Assembly: GCA_035295665.1 (NCBI GenBank)
Contig: DATGIQ010000041.1
Coordinates: 1 to 53,897 of the forward strand
Length of the DNA: 53,897 nt
From: DATGIQ01 sp035295665
GTDB taxonomy: Bacteria > Planctomycetota > Planctomycetia > Gemmatales > Gemmataceae
Reading direction: 5' to 3'
The notes under the pieces are model-generated. The model saw nothing but the letters and a program-made list of their open reading frames with translations. It was not told the origin of the DNA and searched no databases. Made by a program: the position numbers and the translations under genes. This document shows, in pieces, positions 1-8,647 of the stretch (its first letter is position 1; the number at the start of each line of letters is the position of its first letter).

Positions 1-889
1 TGTTGTTGCTCACCAGTGTGCCGTCCATGGTCAGGTTGGCGCTATCCTGCCCGATGGAGTCCAGCCAGATCCCCCCTCCCTGGTTGAACGCGAGATTGCC
101 CGTAATGACTGTGCCGGCCGTGATGAGGATCTTACCCGTGCCATTGGAGAACACGCCGCCGCCGGCATCATTGGCGCTATTATTGCTGATCGTGCTGCTG
201 TTCAGGCTCAGAGTCCACGAGGCATCGGCAAAGTCCCACATGGCAATCCCGCCACCGTCATCATTGGCGAAATTGCCCGTGACGACCATGCTGCTGAGGG
301 TCAAATTGACATTGCCTTGATCCTCGATACCGCCGCCGCCACCGAGGTTAAATTCTGCAACCGGCGTCATCCCGCCGGTGATGGTGAAGCCCTGCGCGGC
401 TTGCGGACCACCGAAGATCACGGTGAAGTTTGCCGGGATCGAAGCATCGGCGGGATTGATATCGAAGACCCGATCCAGATGGTTGCCATCGACAGTGACC
501 GCTTGGCCACTTGTGTTGACGATCGTCAACGAGCTTCCTGGAGGGCTGGCCGAGTTGGGAATGATATCGAAGTCGCCGGTGGCATTCTTATCTTCGCCGG
601 ATCCGTTCAGGGTGATCTTGTAGGTTCCGGGGATGGTCAAGTTAATCGTGTTGTTGCCCGGAGTTGCATTGGCAGCCTGGATGGCGGAGCGGAGGGTAAC
701 GGTGCCGGAAGGGGGATTCAGGATGTCGGCCAAACTGTTGACGTTGAAGACGGCCGGCGCGAGGCGATCCTCCAAGAGTTCCAGATCGCAATATCTGGAA
801 CACAACCGTGCCCTGATGGCACCATGTTGCCCCTGCTTGGATTCACGAGGGAACAGATGGCGCAAGATGCGGAAAAGAGCGCGACTCAT
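1..889 (-). CDS. Secreted beta-helix-type surface protein with LExLExR motif (3' end outside window)
   Basis: About 296 N-terminal residues are visible; the gene runs off the left edge. The start chosen is the ATG read leftward from 889. A basic N-terminus (MSRALFRILRHLF) is followed at residues about 36-47 by LELLEDRLAPAV, the short motif seen at the N-termini of many planctomycete exported proteins (LEPR-XLL type). After it come VFNVNSLAD and LRSAIQAANATPGNNTI, typical of the start of polymorphic-outer-membrane-protein/CSLREA-like right-handed beta-helix proteins, then Gly/Asn-rich runs such as SSTISNNSANDAGGG that look like helix rungs. The likely role is a cell-surface or extracellular structural protein; the function is unknown. 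The open plus-strand frames over this stretch are shadows. The family assignment is firm; the partner or substrate cannot be told. Confidence 0.85.
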   Translation of the reverse strand, partial: MSRALFRILRHLFPRESKQGQHGAIRARLCSRYCDLELLEDRLAPAVFNVNSLADILNPPSGTVTLRSAIQAANATPGNNTINLTIPGTYKITLNGSGEDKNATGDFDIIPNSASPPGSSLTIVNTSGQAVTVDGNHLDRVFDINPADASIPANFTVIFGGPQAAQGFTITGGMTPVAEFNLGGGGGIEDQGNVNLTLSSMVVTGNFANDDGGGIAMWDFADASWTLSLNSSTISNNSANDAGGGVFSNGTGKILITAGTVITGNLAFNQGGGIWLDSIGQDSANLTMDGTLVSNN

Positions 890-1268
890 GGTGTGGTGGG
901 ACTCCAGCAAGCGTCCGCCAGGGGGGAAGAGTTCGGGCGCTCTTGTCTTGGGGCGATAAACAAGCGGTCATCAACGGCGGAATCGATCAGGGGGTGGGCC
1001 GCCGAATGCAACTCATTAGACGCTCAGGCCCTGTGGCTGTCAACGATTTTCCGCGTGATTTGGTCATCAGAAGAATGAAGATGTGAACATACATCCAGAA
1101 GACAGACCGACGCGCGGAGGGCGAAAGTGCCAAACGGCAAATGGCAAAATGGCAAAAGTGAGGAGAACATGGCTTGACTGCGTCTGGGAAATTGGCTATC
1201 TCGCCCCAAGTTGGCGCCGCTTCTCTGCGGTCGACCCAAAGGGAATCGCGCGGTCAGCGGAAAATGAG
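890..1268. other. Divergent intergenic region
   Basis: This spacer lies between the minus-strand surface-protein start and the preferred methyltransferase start on the plus strand, so it should hold both promoters. An open frame continues upstream of the methyltransferase to a GTG at 1083, but its residues do not look like coding sequence. No convincing promoter or RNA structure was recognised. Confidence 0.4.
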
Positions 1269-2174
1269 ATGGATGGCATGGACGGCCCGTATCTCGGAAA
1301 GCTTCGTGTTTGGGAAGGATGGGTTCCGACGGCGGTACAAGAGCTACCGCTGCCGGCCCAGGGAAGCGGGCTGCCCGGTCCTCAGCAATGGGTGCACTAT
1401 GCCGACCAGCTCTACGCCCGGGAGGCGTTGAATCCCGCCGCAGCGCCGCCGCCAACAGACGAGGGCGCGGAACCCTATACTCTGCAATGGTTCCTGCATC
1501 TCGAAAATCAACGCCACGGTCGCCAAGGTCGATGGATTCCTCGTCTCCTGGAGTTTGCCAAGCATCCCGGTGAAACTTTGCTCGGCCTGGGGAATGGCCT
1601 GGGAACCGATTGGCTCCAGTATGCCCGCCATGGCGCGGCAGTCATCGCTTGTAGTCCGGCAGCCGAGCAGCTCGCCCTGATCCGCCGTAATTTCGAGCTT
1701 CGGGGTCTGACCGGACGGTTTCTACACGCCCGGCTCGATTCGTTGCCTCTGGAAAATGCCACCATCGATGTCGTTTGTCTGAGTAGCTTGCTCCACGAAG
1801 CGGGCGATCCGCATGCGGTGGTGGACGAGATTTACCGCGTGCTCAAGCCGGGCGGCAAGGTCTTGGCCGTCACGCCCGCACGCTACGATGTGGACTACTG
1901 GAACAGCTGGTGTTTCCCCTGGCGGCACTGGCTCGCTTCGCCGACCGCTGGTCGGCCTGTCCAACTCATGCGGTTCAGTCGTCGTGAGTTGCGCCGACTC
2001 TTTGGACGGTTCATCGAGCATCGCATTCACAAACGCCATCTCCGCCGCGCCGAAACCCCGCACTTCTGCCGCTTTGTCCCACTCTCCGTTCTGGAACGCC
2101 TCATGGGCCATGTCCTTGTGCTGAAGGCATTCAAGCCGTTGAGTTCGGCCATTGGCACTCCGTTGGCTGCCTAA
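1269..2174 (+). CDS. Class I SAM-dependent methyltransferase
   Basis: Rossmann-fold methyltransferase of the Methyltransf_11/UbiE-like type, about 301 residues from the ATG at 1269. The glycine-rich SAM-binding motif I reads LLGLGNGLGTDWLQYARHG. It is followed by the acidic motif region (IDVVCLSSLLHEAGDP) and the classic post-motif segment EIYRVLKPGGKVLAVTP. The C-terminal 90 residues are basic and may form a substrate-recognition cap. The frame is open to a GTG at 1083, but the extra 62 residues look like spacer, so 1269 or 1278 is preferred; no strong ribosome-binding site decides this. It stands alone on the plus strand, and a half-copy of a palindromic repeat follows its stop. The substrate is unknown. 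Confidence 0.85.
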   Translation: MDGMDGPYLGKLRVWEGWVPTAVQELPLPAQGSGLPGPQQWVHYADQLYAREALNPAAAPPPTDEGAEPYTLQWFLHLENQRHGRQGRWIPRLLEFAKHPGETLLGLGNGLGTDWLQYARHGAAVIACSPAAEQLALIRRNFELRGLTGRFLHARLDSLPLENATIDVVCLSSLLHEAGDPHAVVDEIYRVLKPGGKVLAVTPARYDVDYWNSWCFPWRHWLASPTAGRPVQLMRFSRRELRRLFGRFIEHRIHKRHLRRAETPHFCRFVPLSVLERLMGHVLVLKAFKPLSSAIGTPLAA

Positions 2175-2738
2175 TCCACGATCCGGCTGAAGCTATCCGT
2201 TTTTGCTTCGCGGCGGTTCGCAGAATCGCAACGAAAAAAGGCAGAAGGAAGAAGCCCCAAGGGAGGCGACCCCCTTCTGCCTGCTGTGGCGCGCAAAAAA
2301 TCGAGGTAGTGGCTCCCAGCGCGAGGCGACGACTCACCGCGAGTGTCGCTCAGCCACTACCTCGAATGCGTGTGTGGAAAGACTCCACATCCCAAACGGT
2401 AGCCGATGCCCCGTCGCGCCGCAAGTTGCTTCGTCCAAAGCGAGGCCGAATTTCCCGTTTCGCACACCGGGCGTAGCGAGTAGCTGGACTGGAGGGAAGC
2501 TGCCGATTGTGACGTCGGCTGGGGTGAGATCGCTGAGCGTCGGCCCAAAGAGGTTCAGGCAAAGAACGCAGAGCCAGGAAGCGAGGGGTTCGAAAGGGCA
2601 GAACGCCCTTCCGACAGGAAACGGTCTCCTCGAGGAAGGATGATCCTTCCGTACGGGGAGAAGTAGTTCAGAACCACGAACTCAAAGGTGTCTGGAACTT
2701 TGATGGAAGAGTTCCAGACACCTTTGGGTTCATGCTCC
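2175..2738. repeat. Palindrome-rich intergenic region
   Basis: No gene is evident in this 564-base gap between convergent genes. It holds a half-copy of the GGCGGTTCGCAG repeat (2207-2228), a hairpin with 9-base arms GGCAGAAGG/CCTTCTGCC (2240-2248 and 2273-2281), a perfect 13-base inverted repeat (2302-2314 and 2352-2364), a short AAGGGC/GCCCTT hairpin near 2606-2622, a GGAAGGAT/ATCCTTCC palindrome near 2635-2651, and a 16-base-arm hairpin at 2684-2725. Transcripts from both sides probably end here. Confidence 0.7.
2684..2725. terminator. Repeated hairpin, likely terminator (family B, copy 1)
   Basis: Perfect inverted repeat with 16-base arms (2684-2699 and 2710-2725) around a 10-base loop. 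The stem carries GTGTCTGGAAC/GTTCCAGACAC flanked by AAAG/CTTT, so each strand reads a stem followed by a short T run. It lies just downstream of the cytochrome gene on the minus strand. A near-identical hairpin recurs at 27880-27920. Confidence 0.7.
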
Positions 2739-3350
2739 TTATTGATCACGGAAAACTCCGTGGCACTCATTGCACGTGCTATTCAGATCGGCCACCGCTT
2801 TTCGGGCGTCCGCCGGCTTCTTCGCCTTGGTAGATTCCGCCAATGCCAGCGCCTTTTTCTTCATGCTGTCCGACCAGTCCAGCCAATCCTTCTTTTTTTT
2901 CTTCGGTTCATCTTTCTCCGGCGGCTTGGCATGCGCAACCTCGGCGATGGCCGCAACTCGGTACGCCATCTCGGTGAGATCGGCCGCTTCCTTGTCCATC
3001 TGTGTTGGGGGGAGGGGCTTTTTGCCCATGTTTTGAATCTTCGCTTCGATACCGTCGGGGGAGATGGCGCCCGGTTTCTTGCCGACGCCGAATACCTTCG
3101 CTTTCCCTTGCGGATCCCGTTTGGACATCAGGTGCATGACATCTTCCACATCATGGCCCTTGGCCACTTCTTGGGCCAGCTTTTTCGCCTGATCTGAATC
3201 GTTCTTCTCCAGGGCATCGGCAATCTTTTGGACCACGGAGCGCAAATCTGCCTTGTCATCCGCCGCCGCGCCGATGCCAGCAGCCATGAACCCGATCGCC
3301 AGGCTCAGGACGGCGGTCCCCGTTAACAGCACACCTGCCTCTTTCTTCAT
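2739..3350 (-). CDS. Cytochrome c'-like monohaem periplasmic protein
   Basis: 203 residues. Start ATG at 3350, chosen because AAAGGAG sits just upstream; the frame extends nine codons further but without a better site. A signal peptide is visible at residues 1-28 (MKKEAG followed by a hydrophobic core and GAAADD). The single haem motif CNECH lies seven residues from the end (C193, C196, H197), the layout expected of class II cytochromes c (cytochrome c'/c556, a four-helix bundle with C-terminal haem). The predicted helices are Lys/Ala-rich, and a basic stretch (PKKKKKDW) lies before the last helix. A role in periplasmic electron transfer or gas binding is inference from the family. It is monocistronic, with a strong hairpin after it. 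Confidence 0.8.
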   Translation of the reverse strand: MKKEAGVLLTGTAVLSLAIGFMAAGIGAAADDKADLRSVVQKIADALEKNDSDQAKKLAQEVAKGHDVEDVMHLMSKRDPQGKAKVFGVGKKPGAISPDGIEAKIQNMGKKPLPPTQMDKEAADLTEMAYRVAAIAEVAHAKPPEKDEPKKKKKDWLDWSDSMKKKALALAESTKAKKPADARKAVADLNSTCNECHGVFRDQ

Positions 3351-3957
3351 GGGGTACTCCTTTGAAGATTGACACATACCTTCCCAGCACTCCGTTAACC
3401 ATATTTATTGTCGATCAAGATCCAAGAGGCATCGAAGCGCTTCCAAGATTTAACAGGGAGGCGCCGCGGACGTTAGCACCGCCATACGGCCAGCAGGTCT
3501 CGTGGCTGCCGCTACCAAGCCCGGGCCGTTCTCGTTTGGTGCCGATGCTCGTTGCAACACCCTGGGTACAAGGTGCTTGGGAAATGCCCGGATCGGGGCG
3601 TGGGCAGCGAACGAAGTCGCCCCTGCGAAAGCGCGGACGCGGCACAGCTTGTGCATTCTCCCTCGGCAGCGAACATGGGCATGGGATCAAACGGCTCTCG
3701 GATCGTTCTTTTAGCCGGGTTCCAGTACTCCCCAACTGGAACCCGGCTCGCCCTAGCCACACGGTTCGCCACAGCCGAAGGGAGCGTTCCACCGGTGGGT
3801 TCATGGCTCTGCAAATTATGGCGGGAGGAGAGCGGTTCGCTGCTGGCCACTGAATGGGCATTCGTGGCCACGATCCTGATGCTGGCCGTTCTGTGCACCG
3901 CTGCAACCACGCGCTGTCGAATGCACCATTGCGTAGAGATGGGGGATTCCGAATCTA
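3351..3957. other. Intergenic region with one strong hairpin
   Basis: About 600 bases between two minus-strand genes. Several overlapping open frames exist in all directions, but none has a credible start, ribosome-binding site or recognisable residues. It should contain the promoter of the cytochrome gene and the transcription end of the YfhO-like gene. Confidence 0.5.
3714..3749. terminator. Perfect 14-base-arm hairpin
   Basis: AGCCGGGTTCCAGT (3714-3727) and its exact reverse complement (3736-3749) are separated by 8 bases. It lies about 210 bases downstream of the YfhO-like gene on the minus strand. A run of A (TTT at 3711-3713 on the plus strand) gives a short weak tail on the minus-strand transcript, so it may be a terminator. 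A REP-like role is also possible. Confidence 0.5.
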
Positions 3958-6309
3958 TCAGCGCGCTGGTTTCCGGAAGCAACACGACCGTAGAGTGAAG
4001 CCGGCCACGGTGAGCAAGGCCAGGATGCTTACCTCCTTGCCCCAGCGATAGCTGGCTGGCGCAAAGGTAAAGACCACATCGTGGTTGCCGGCCGAAATCG
4101 GGACTGCGCGAAACAGGTAGTTGGCACGGTGAATCGGCACCGGTTGGCCATCCACCAGGCAGCTCCAGCCTGGAAACCACACCTCCGTCAAAACCAGGTA
4201 ACCAGGTTCCGTGCTCCGCACTTCCACTGCGATGCGGTTGGGCAAGTACTCACGGATCGTTGCCGCATCGCAACCGTTTTGCGGCGAATCAGAAACCCAC
4301 GTGGACTTGCGATCCGCCGTGGAACTAGCATCTTCCAGCAAGACCTCACGATGAAAGTTCGTCGACTTCATTTGAGCCAGGACGTGTGCTCGGCCGGCCA
4401 GCGGCACACCTTGGTGCACGACGAAAGCCCGCGGGAAGGCGTCGACGTTTTCGTAGAGTTGGTAAGGTGGCAGTTGCTGCACGCCGCCTGCAAGAAAGGA
4501 ATAGGCCGTCGGACGGGCGTCCATCAGTCCCACCTTCTGCCAGCGCGGGTCTCTGCCTGGCTCTCCCTCCGCGTCAAAGTCTCCCAACGCGTCTGCGGGG
4601 TGCAACAGGTAGCGCGTACCCAGCAGGTCCAGGAGTGACTTATTGATGATGGGAAATCCCTGCACGATGGGATAGCCGAAGATCCCTTCATGAGGGCGAA
4701 CCGGACGGTCTCCGTCCATGATGAACTGTAAGAACTCCTTGTACCGGCGGAGATCGAAGGGGTTGTACCCGAGCACCGGCTCAAGTTTGACACTGGCGAA
4801 CATGGGTAAGGCCGCTCCAAGGGGAGCACTCGATGGTTGGCCGGCCAGGCCACGGTCGAAGACGCGCCAGTGATCGTGGGGGGCGCGTCGGCTCGCTTGG
4901 ACCAAAGCGCGCACGCAATCCGAAGAAGCGTAGAGTTCCTCGGCAGGACGCACGCCAACGTTTGACCAGGTCAGTGCCCATGTATCGGCAAGCAGAACGG
5001 CGCACCATGCACCTATCCACGCTCGGCGGCGCAAGCGGCATGCCTCGCTCAGCAACCAACTTCCAACCGGGGCCGCAATCGCCAGCACAGCCCAGTAAGC
5101 CGGAATGTGGTTCTCACGGTAAAGCAGCCAATCCAACCCGGCCAGGATAAGGCCGGCACCGACAATACGGAACCATACCCGCCGGCAAGTGTTTCGCGCC
5201 GGAGAGAGTGCCGCGGAATCCGCAAGCAAGGTTTGTGTTGTCTGGCCGGCCAAGAGGGCGACTGGCAAAGCTAGCAGCATGAGCATGCGCACAGGGAGCT
5301 GGAAGAGGTGGAAGCCCGGCAGCCACTGAAGCAAGGCGGCGCCTCCCGCGGAAAAGAAAACGAGAATGAGACAAGCACAAGCCTGAAAGCGGATACGCCC
5401 GCCGCATACGAATGGGGCAGCGGCCGCGGCGGCGACCCAGAGCAGCCCCAGGCAGCCGCGGTCCTCCCAACTGCCGTGCCATGCCGGGCCCGTGAGCCCA
5501 ATCAGCGCCGGCAGAGCAACGGCCGCGGCGTCGCTGGCAGCCACCCCGGCTGCTCGTGTCGATTCTGGTGCTGCTTCCAAGGCGGGCAGCAATTGCACGG
5601 CGCTGAGCGCTACGGCCACCGTTGCCGTCCAGCTTCCGACGATGAGCCAGCGGGTGAGAGCCTCCCGCCCTCGCACACTCCCCGCCGTCCAGAGCACGAT
5701 GAACAACCCGGCAAAGAAGGTCATCTGCGGGTGCGTACCAAGCACGATCATGGCGAAAACTGCACCCGCCCAGGTAGCGCGGAGCAGGCTGTACGAGCGG
5801 AGAGCCTGTTCGAGCCAGAGAAGAACCAGAGGGAGCCAGGCCAAGGGGATGAGCACATAGTGGCCAGCCTCCAGGAGATGGAGGAGCCATTTCCCCGCGA
5901 ACATGTAGCCCATCGCAGCCACCAGGGCGGCCGGTTGATCGAGTCCGTGGCTGCGGGCATAGGCATGCATGCACCAGCCCGCGAGGATGACGTGGATCAC
6001 GATGAGCCAGCTCATGGCCGGGCCAAGCCAATCTTCTGGCAGCAGGTAGAGCGGCCAATGGAACGGATAGAAGGTCGCCACCTGCACATCGTGGACGAAC
6101 GGCATGCCCCCGAAACTGTACGGACACCACAGGGGTAGCTCGCCGGTCTCCTGCCAGGAGCGTACCAAAAAGCATTTGACGGGGAGAAAGGTCGCCAAGA
6201 GGTCGGAGTGATCCGAGTAAAGGACGCAAGTCGGGTGGACGAGCAGCGCCCCGAAATACACCAATCCCAGGCCGGCGAGAAGTAGGTAAGAGTTCACGCA
6301 GCGGAACAC
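3958..6309 (-). CDS. YfhO-family multi-pass membrane protein
   Basis: 783 residues, ATG at 6309. The first 500 residues hold about a dozen hydrophobic segments. The N-terminal half has the GT-C-type layout: a first membrane span, then an acidic first loop (LYSDHSDLLATFLP) and PLWCPYSFGGMPF, then further spans. The soluble C-terminal part ends in a small beta domain (GYLVLTEVWFPGWSC, then VDGQPVPIHRANYLFRAV) and a last membrane span, as in the YfhO family (PF09586), whose members are linked to glycosylation of cell-surface polymers such as lipoteichoic acid in Firmicutes. Here the acceptor is unknown. It is divergent from another large membrane protein 130 bases away, which suggests a shared promoter region. 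The fold is well supported; the reaction is inference. Confidence 0.8.
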   Translation of the reverse strand: MFRCVNSYLLLAGLGLVYFGALLVHPTCVLYSDHSDLLATFLPVKCFLVRSWQETGELPLWCPYSFGGMPFVHDVQVATFYPFHWPLYLLPEDWLGPAMSWLIVIHVILAGWCMHAYARSHGLDQPAALVAAMGYMFAGKWLLHLLEAGHYVLIPLAWLPLVLLWLEQALRSYSLLRATWAGAVFAMIVLGTHPQMTFFAGLFIVLWTAGSVRGREALTRWLIVGSWTATVAVALSAVQLLPALEAAPESTRAAGVAASDAAAVALPALIGLTGPAWHGSWEDRGCLGLLWVAAAAAAPFVCGGRIRFQACACLILVFFSAGGAALLQWLPGFHLFQLPVRMLMLLALPVALLAGQTTQTLLADSAALSPARNTCRRVWFRIVGAGLILAGLDWLLYRENHIPAYWAVLAIAAPVGSWLLSEACRLRRRAWIGAWCAVLLADTWALTWSNVGVRPAEELYASSDCVRALVQASRRAPHDHWRVFDRGLAGQPSSAPLGAALPMFASVKLEPVLGYNPFDLRRYKEFLQFIMDGDRPVRPHEGIFGYPIVQGFPIINKSLLDLLGTRYLLHPADALGDFDAEGEPGRDPRWQKVGLMDARPTAYSFLAGGVQQLPPYQLYENVDAFPRAFVVHQGVPLAGRAHVLAQMKSTNFHREVLLEDASSTADRKSTWVSDSPQNGCDAATIREYLPNRIAVEVRSTEPGYLVLTEVWFPGWSCLVDGQPVPIHRANYLFRAVPISAGNHDVVFTFAPASYRWGKEVSILALLTVAGFTLRSCCFRKPAR

Positions 6310-6438
6310 GGGATCGCTTCCTTGAATGGGATTCGGATTGGTTGCGGTATTTTCAAGGATAGCATGCGATCCGTTCGGCAGAATCTGTGAGCTAGGCTTT
6401 GTCGTCCCATTTTACGATACGAGGAGTGCATTCGACCG

Positions 6439-8028
6439 GTGGAAACTTCCCGCGCATCCGACCGATTTTCCGTGGCGGCGCGAATTCTCTGGGCAGCCCT
6501 TGCTGCGCTACCGTTTCTCAGCCTGTACCTGGCACACTACGCCAACCCGCACAGCGTTCCCACGGGCTTCATTCACGGCGATATGCCCTACTACTCGGCC
6601 AATGGGCGAGCAGTTTTCGAGCGCGGCAATGGCTGGGCTCATCCGAACCCGTATGACCCCGATCCGGATGCTCCGGTCATCTATTTCCATTGGTTCACCT
6701 GGATCCTGGGTTATGGCATCAAGAAGTTCGGCCTGGACCCCGGGTTGCTGTTTGCAGCACTTGGCGTGGTCGGTAGCCTGGCTTGCAGCTATCTCACCCT
6801 GCGTCTCGTCGAGACCCGGCGGCCCGATGGCCGCGATCGAATCCCGCTTTTTCTCTTTACGATGTGGGGAGGCGGACTTTATTGTCTGGGCCGGGCCGTG
6901 CAGAATCTGCTCCAGGGGCGTCCCGCCGCCGATTCCCTGTTCGTCTACGATCCCTTCGATGGATGGTGGTTTCAGAACTGGGGCAGGAATCTGATCTTCC
7001 CGACCGAGGCGGTCTACCACGCCCTCGTGGCGGGCGTGTGGTTGGCCGTGCTCAGCCGGCGCTGGAAGCTCGCGGTGGCGGCCACTGCCGTGCTGGCGGC
7101 CACGCATCCCTTCTCCGGGCTGCAAGTCTTCTTGATCCTCCTTGCGTGGTTCAGCATCCTCCTGTGGCGTGAACGGACCGGGAACCTCCTGGGCCTTTGG
7201 TTGACCGTTGTGGCGCTGCTCGCCCTGTTCCTGGGATACTATTTCATCTTCCTGGAGTCTTTTCCGCAACACCGGTCCCTGCGCGAGACGTGGTCGTTGT
7301 CGTGGACGCTGGATTCGGCAGCGCTGGTGCTAGGCTATGGACCAATCTTTGCGATTGCCGCCTCTCGGGTTTGTACGGCCCGGAGCCGTCTGGACGCGGG
7401 TGATTGCTTCCTCATCGTCAGTTTTGCCGTTTCCTTCTTGCTTGCCAAACATGAATGCTTCATGGCCCCCCGGCAGCCGCTCCATTTCACCCGTGGCCAC
7501 CTCTGGCTGCCGCTCTGCCTGCTCGCCCTGCCGGCGCTGCAAAATGTGCTCATGCGGGCACGGCACCGCTTGGCGCCAGAGTCGTTCCGTCTGATCCTGC
7601 TCGGTCTCGGTATGCTGGCGGTCTCTGATAACGCCGCGTTTCTTGTTCGCCAAGGGCAAAATCAATGGCAGAACTCGCCCGAGGCCGGCTTCTTTCTCAC
7701 CCCGGCCGAACGCGACATGTTCACATGGATCGACAGCCAAGGCTTCGACGGCGTCTTGCTCAGCCCCGATGCCAAGCTTTCTTACCTCTCCGCCACCTAT
7801 ACAGCCGTGCGCCCTTACTTCGGGCATTGGAGTGAAACGCCCCAGTTCCGGCGGCGGATCGGAGAGGTCCGAGCCTGGCTTGAAGAGGGGGAGGGCGGCT
7901 CTTGGCTGGCCGCTATGGACTACGTCCTGATTGCCCGGAATCAGGTGCGCTCTTTCCACCGCTTGGCGGGTTGGGAAATTGCGCATGAAAATGAGGAACT
8001 GTTGTTCTTGAAGAGACCCGCCAAGTAA
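6439..8028 (+). CDS. Multi-pass membrane protein, GT-C glycosyltransferase-like
   Basis: 529 residues from a GTG at 6439, with GAGGAG about 12 bases upstream. The first hydrophobic span (residues about 13-33) is followed by a loop with an acidic residue (FIHGDMPYYSANGR) and FHWFTWILGYGI, then at least eight more hydrophobic spans and a soluble C-terminal domain of about 110 residues that starts near LTPAERDMFTWIDSQGF. This is the general plan of GT-C enzymes that use lipid-linked sugars, and the C-terminal part resembles the lumenal domains of such proteins. No family name can be assigned from sequence alone. It faces the YfhO-like gene on the opposite strand, so the two may serve the same surface glycan. 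Confidence 0.7.
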   Translation: METSRASDRFSVAARILWAALAALPFLSLYLAHYANPHSVPTGFIHGDMPYYSANGRAVFERGNGWAHPNPYDPDPDAPVIYFHWFTWILGYGIKKFGLDPGLLFAALGVVGSLACSYLTLRLVETRRPDGRDRIPLFLFTMWGGGLYCLGRAVQNLLQGRPAADSLFVYDPFDGWWFQNWGRNLIFPTEAVYHALVAGVWLAVLSRRWKLAVAATAVLAATHPFSGLQVFLILLAWFSILLWRERTGNLLGLWLTVVALLALFLGYYFIFLESFPQHRSLRETWSLSWTLDSAALVLGYGPIFAIAASRVCTARSRLDAGDCFLIVSFAVSFLLAKHECFMAPRQPLHFTRGHLWLPLCLLALPALQNVLMRARHRLAPESFRLILLGLGMLAVSDNAAFLVRQGQNQWQNSPEAGFFLTPAERDMFTWIDSQGFDGVLLSPDAKLSYLSATYTAVRPYFGHWSETPQFRRRIGEVRAWLEEGEGGSWLAAMDYVLIARNQVRSFHRLAGWEIAHENEELLFLKRPAK

Positions 8029-8647
8029 ATCCTTTGTGCATCGGCAGCACGATCACTGGGCATCCCACAGCTGCCACAATTCACTGTAAGCCTCGCCAGG
8101 CCGACAGGTCGACAGCGAATTGGAAGACGGGAAGAGGCGATCATTCGGATACTCAGATGTACCTTCCTCGGTGGAAGACCAGTAGGTCTCATAGGCATCG
8201 GAAGATGAGCGTGCTGCCGACGGAAGAAGCCGATTATCGATCACCATAAATCAAATCCTCGTTGCCAATCTCTTTCGGAAAAGCGTCGCTGTTGTCAATA
8301 GCAATTTCCGTGCCGGTCACTGGGTGAAGCAAGTGCCTTTGCAGCAATTGTTTCCATGCGTCGAGGCCTGCCGAAAGGCAAGCCGTAGCACACCCGTCTC
8401 CGCTGCCGGCGTGAAGGCCGAAGCCGGCCCTTGGCCCCCCCAATGGTTGAGTGGATGTTGCGAGCTAGATATAGATCGGCAACCGCGGGGAACAAAAAAT
8501 GAGCAAAACCTTACCCTTCCTTGGCCGAGCGTTTCCCGGTTCGGCACAGTCGCTCTTTTCGATCTGAGCGGAACCAGGTCCGGTAGCGCAGCGGCGTGAA
8601 GCGCCAGGCCGTTCTGCGAACCACTGGGAGACGGGCATGTGCTCGGG
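8029..8647. other. Intergenic region with weak small-ORF candidates and a repeat half-site
   Basis: About 620 bases between convergent genes. Two small minus-strand frames (8053-8247 and 8234-8443) overlap by 14 bases and have fairly protein-like composition, but no family is recognised and no good ribosome-binding site was found. A half-copy of the CGGTTCTGCGAACC palindrome repeat lies at 8609-8622. Confidence 0.4.
8053..8247 (-). CDS. Small hypothetical protein (weak candidate)
   Basis: 64 residues, acidic and Ser/Tyr/Trp-rich in its second half (DAYETYWSSTEEGTSEYP). Its ATG overlaps the end of another small frame (8234-8443) by 14 bases, which would allow translational coupling. No homologous family, signal or membrane span is recognised. 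It may equally be random open frame in a spacer. Confidence 0.2.
   Translation of the reverse strand: MVIDNRLLPSAARSSSDAYETYWSSTEEGTSEYPNDRLFPSSNSLSTCRPGEAYSELWQLWDAQ

Noticed and set aside
317..1078. Long plus-strand open frame of 253 codons
   Set aside because: It is the shadow of the minus-strand surface-protein gene, whose translation gives a clear beta-helix pattern and LExLExR motif.
5114..6229. Minus-strand open frame of 371 codons
   Set aside because: It lies in another frame inside the YfhO-like gene, is Arg/Pro/Gly-rich and has no domain pattern.
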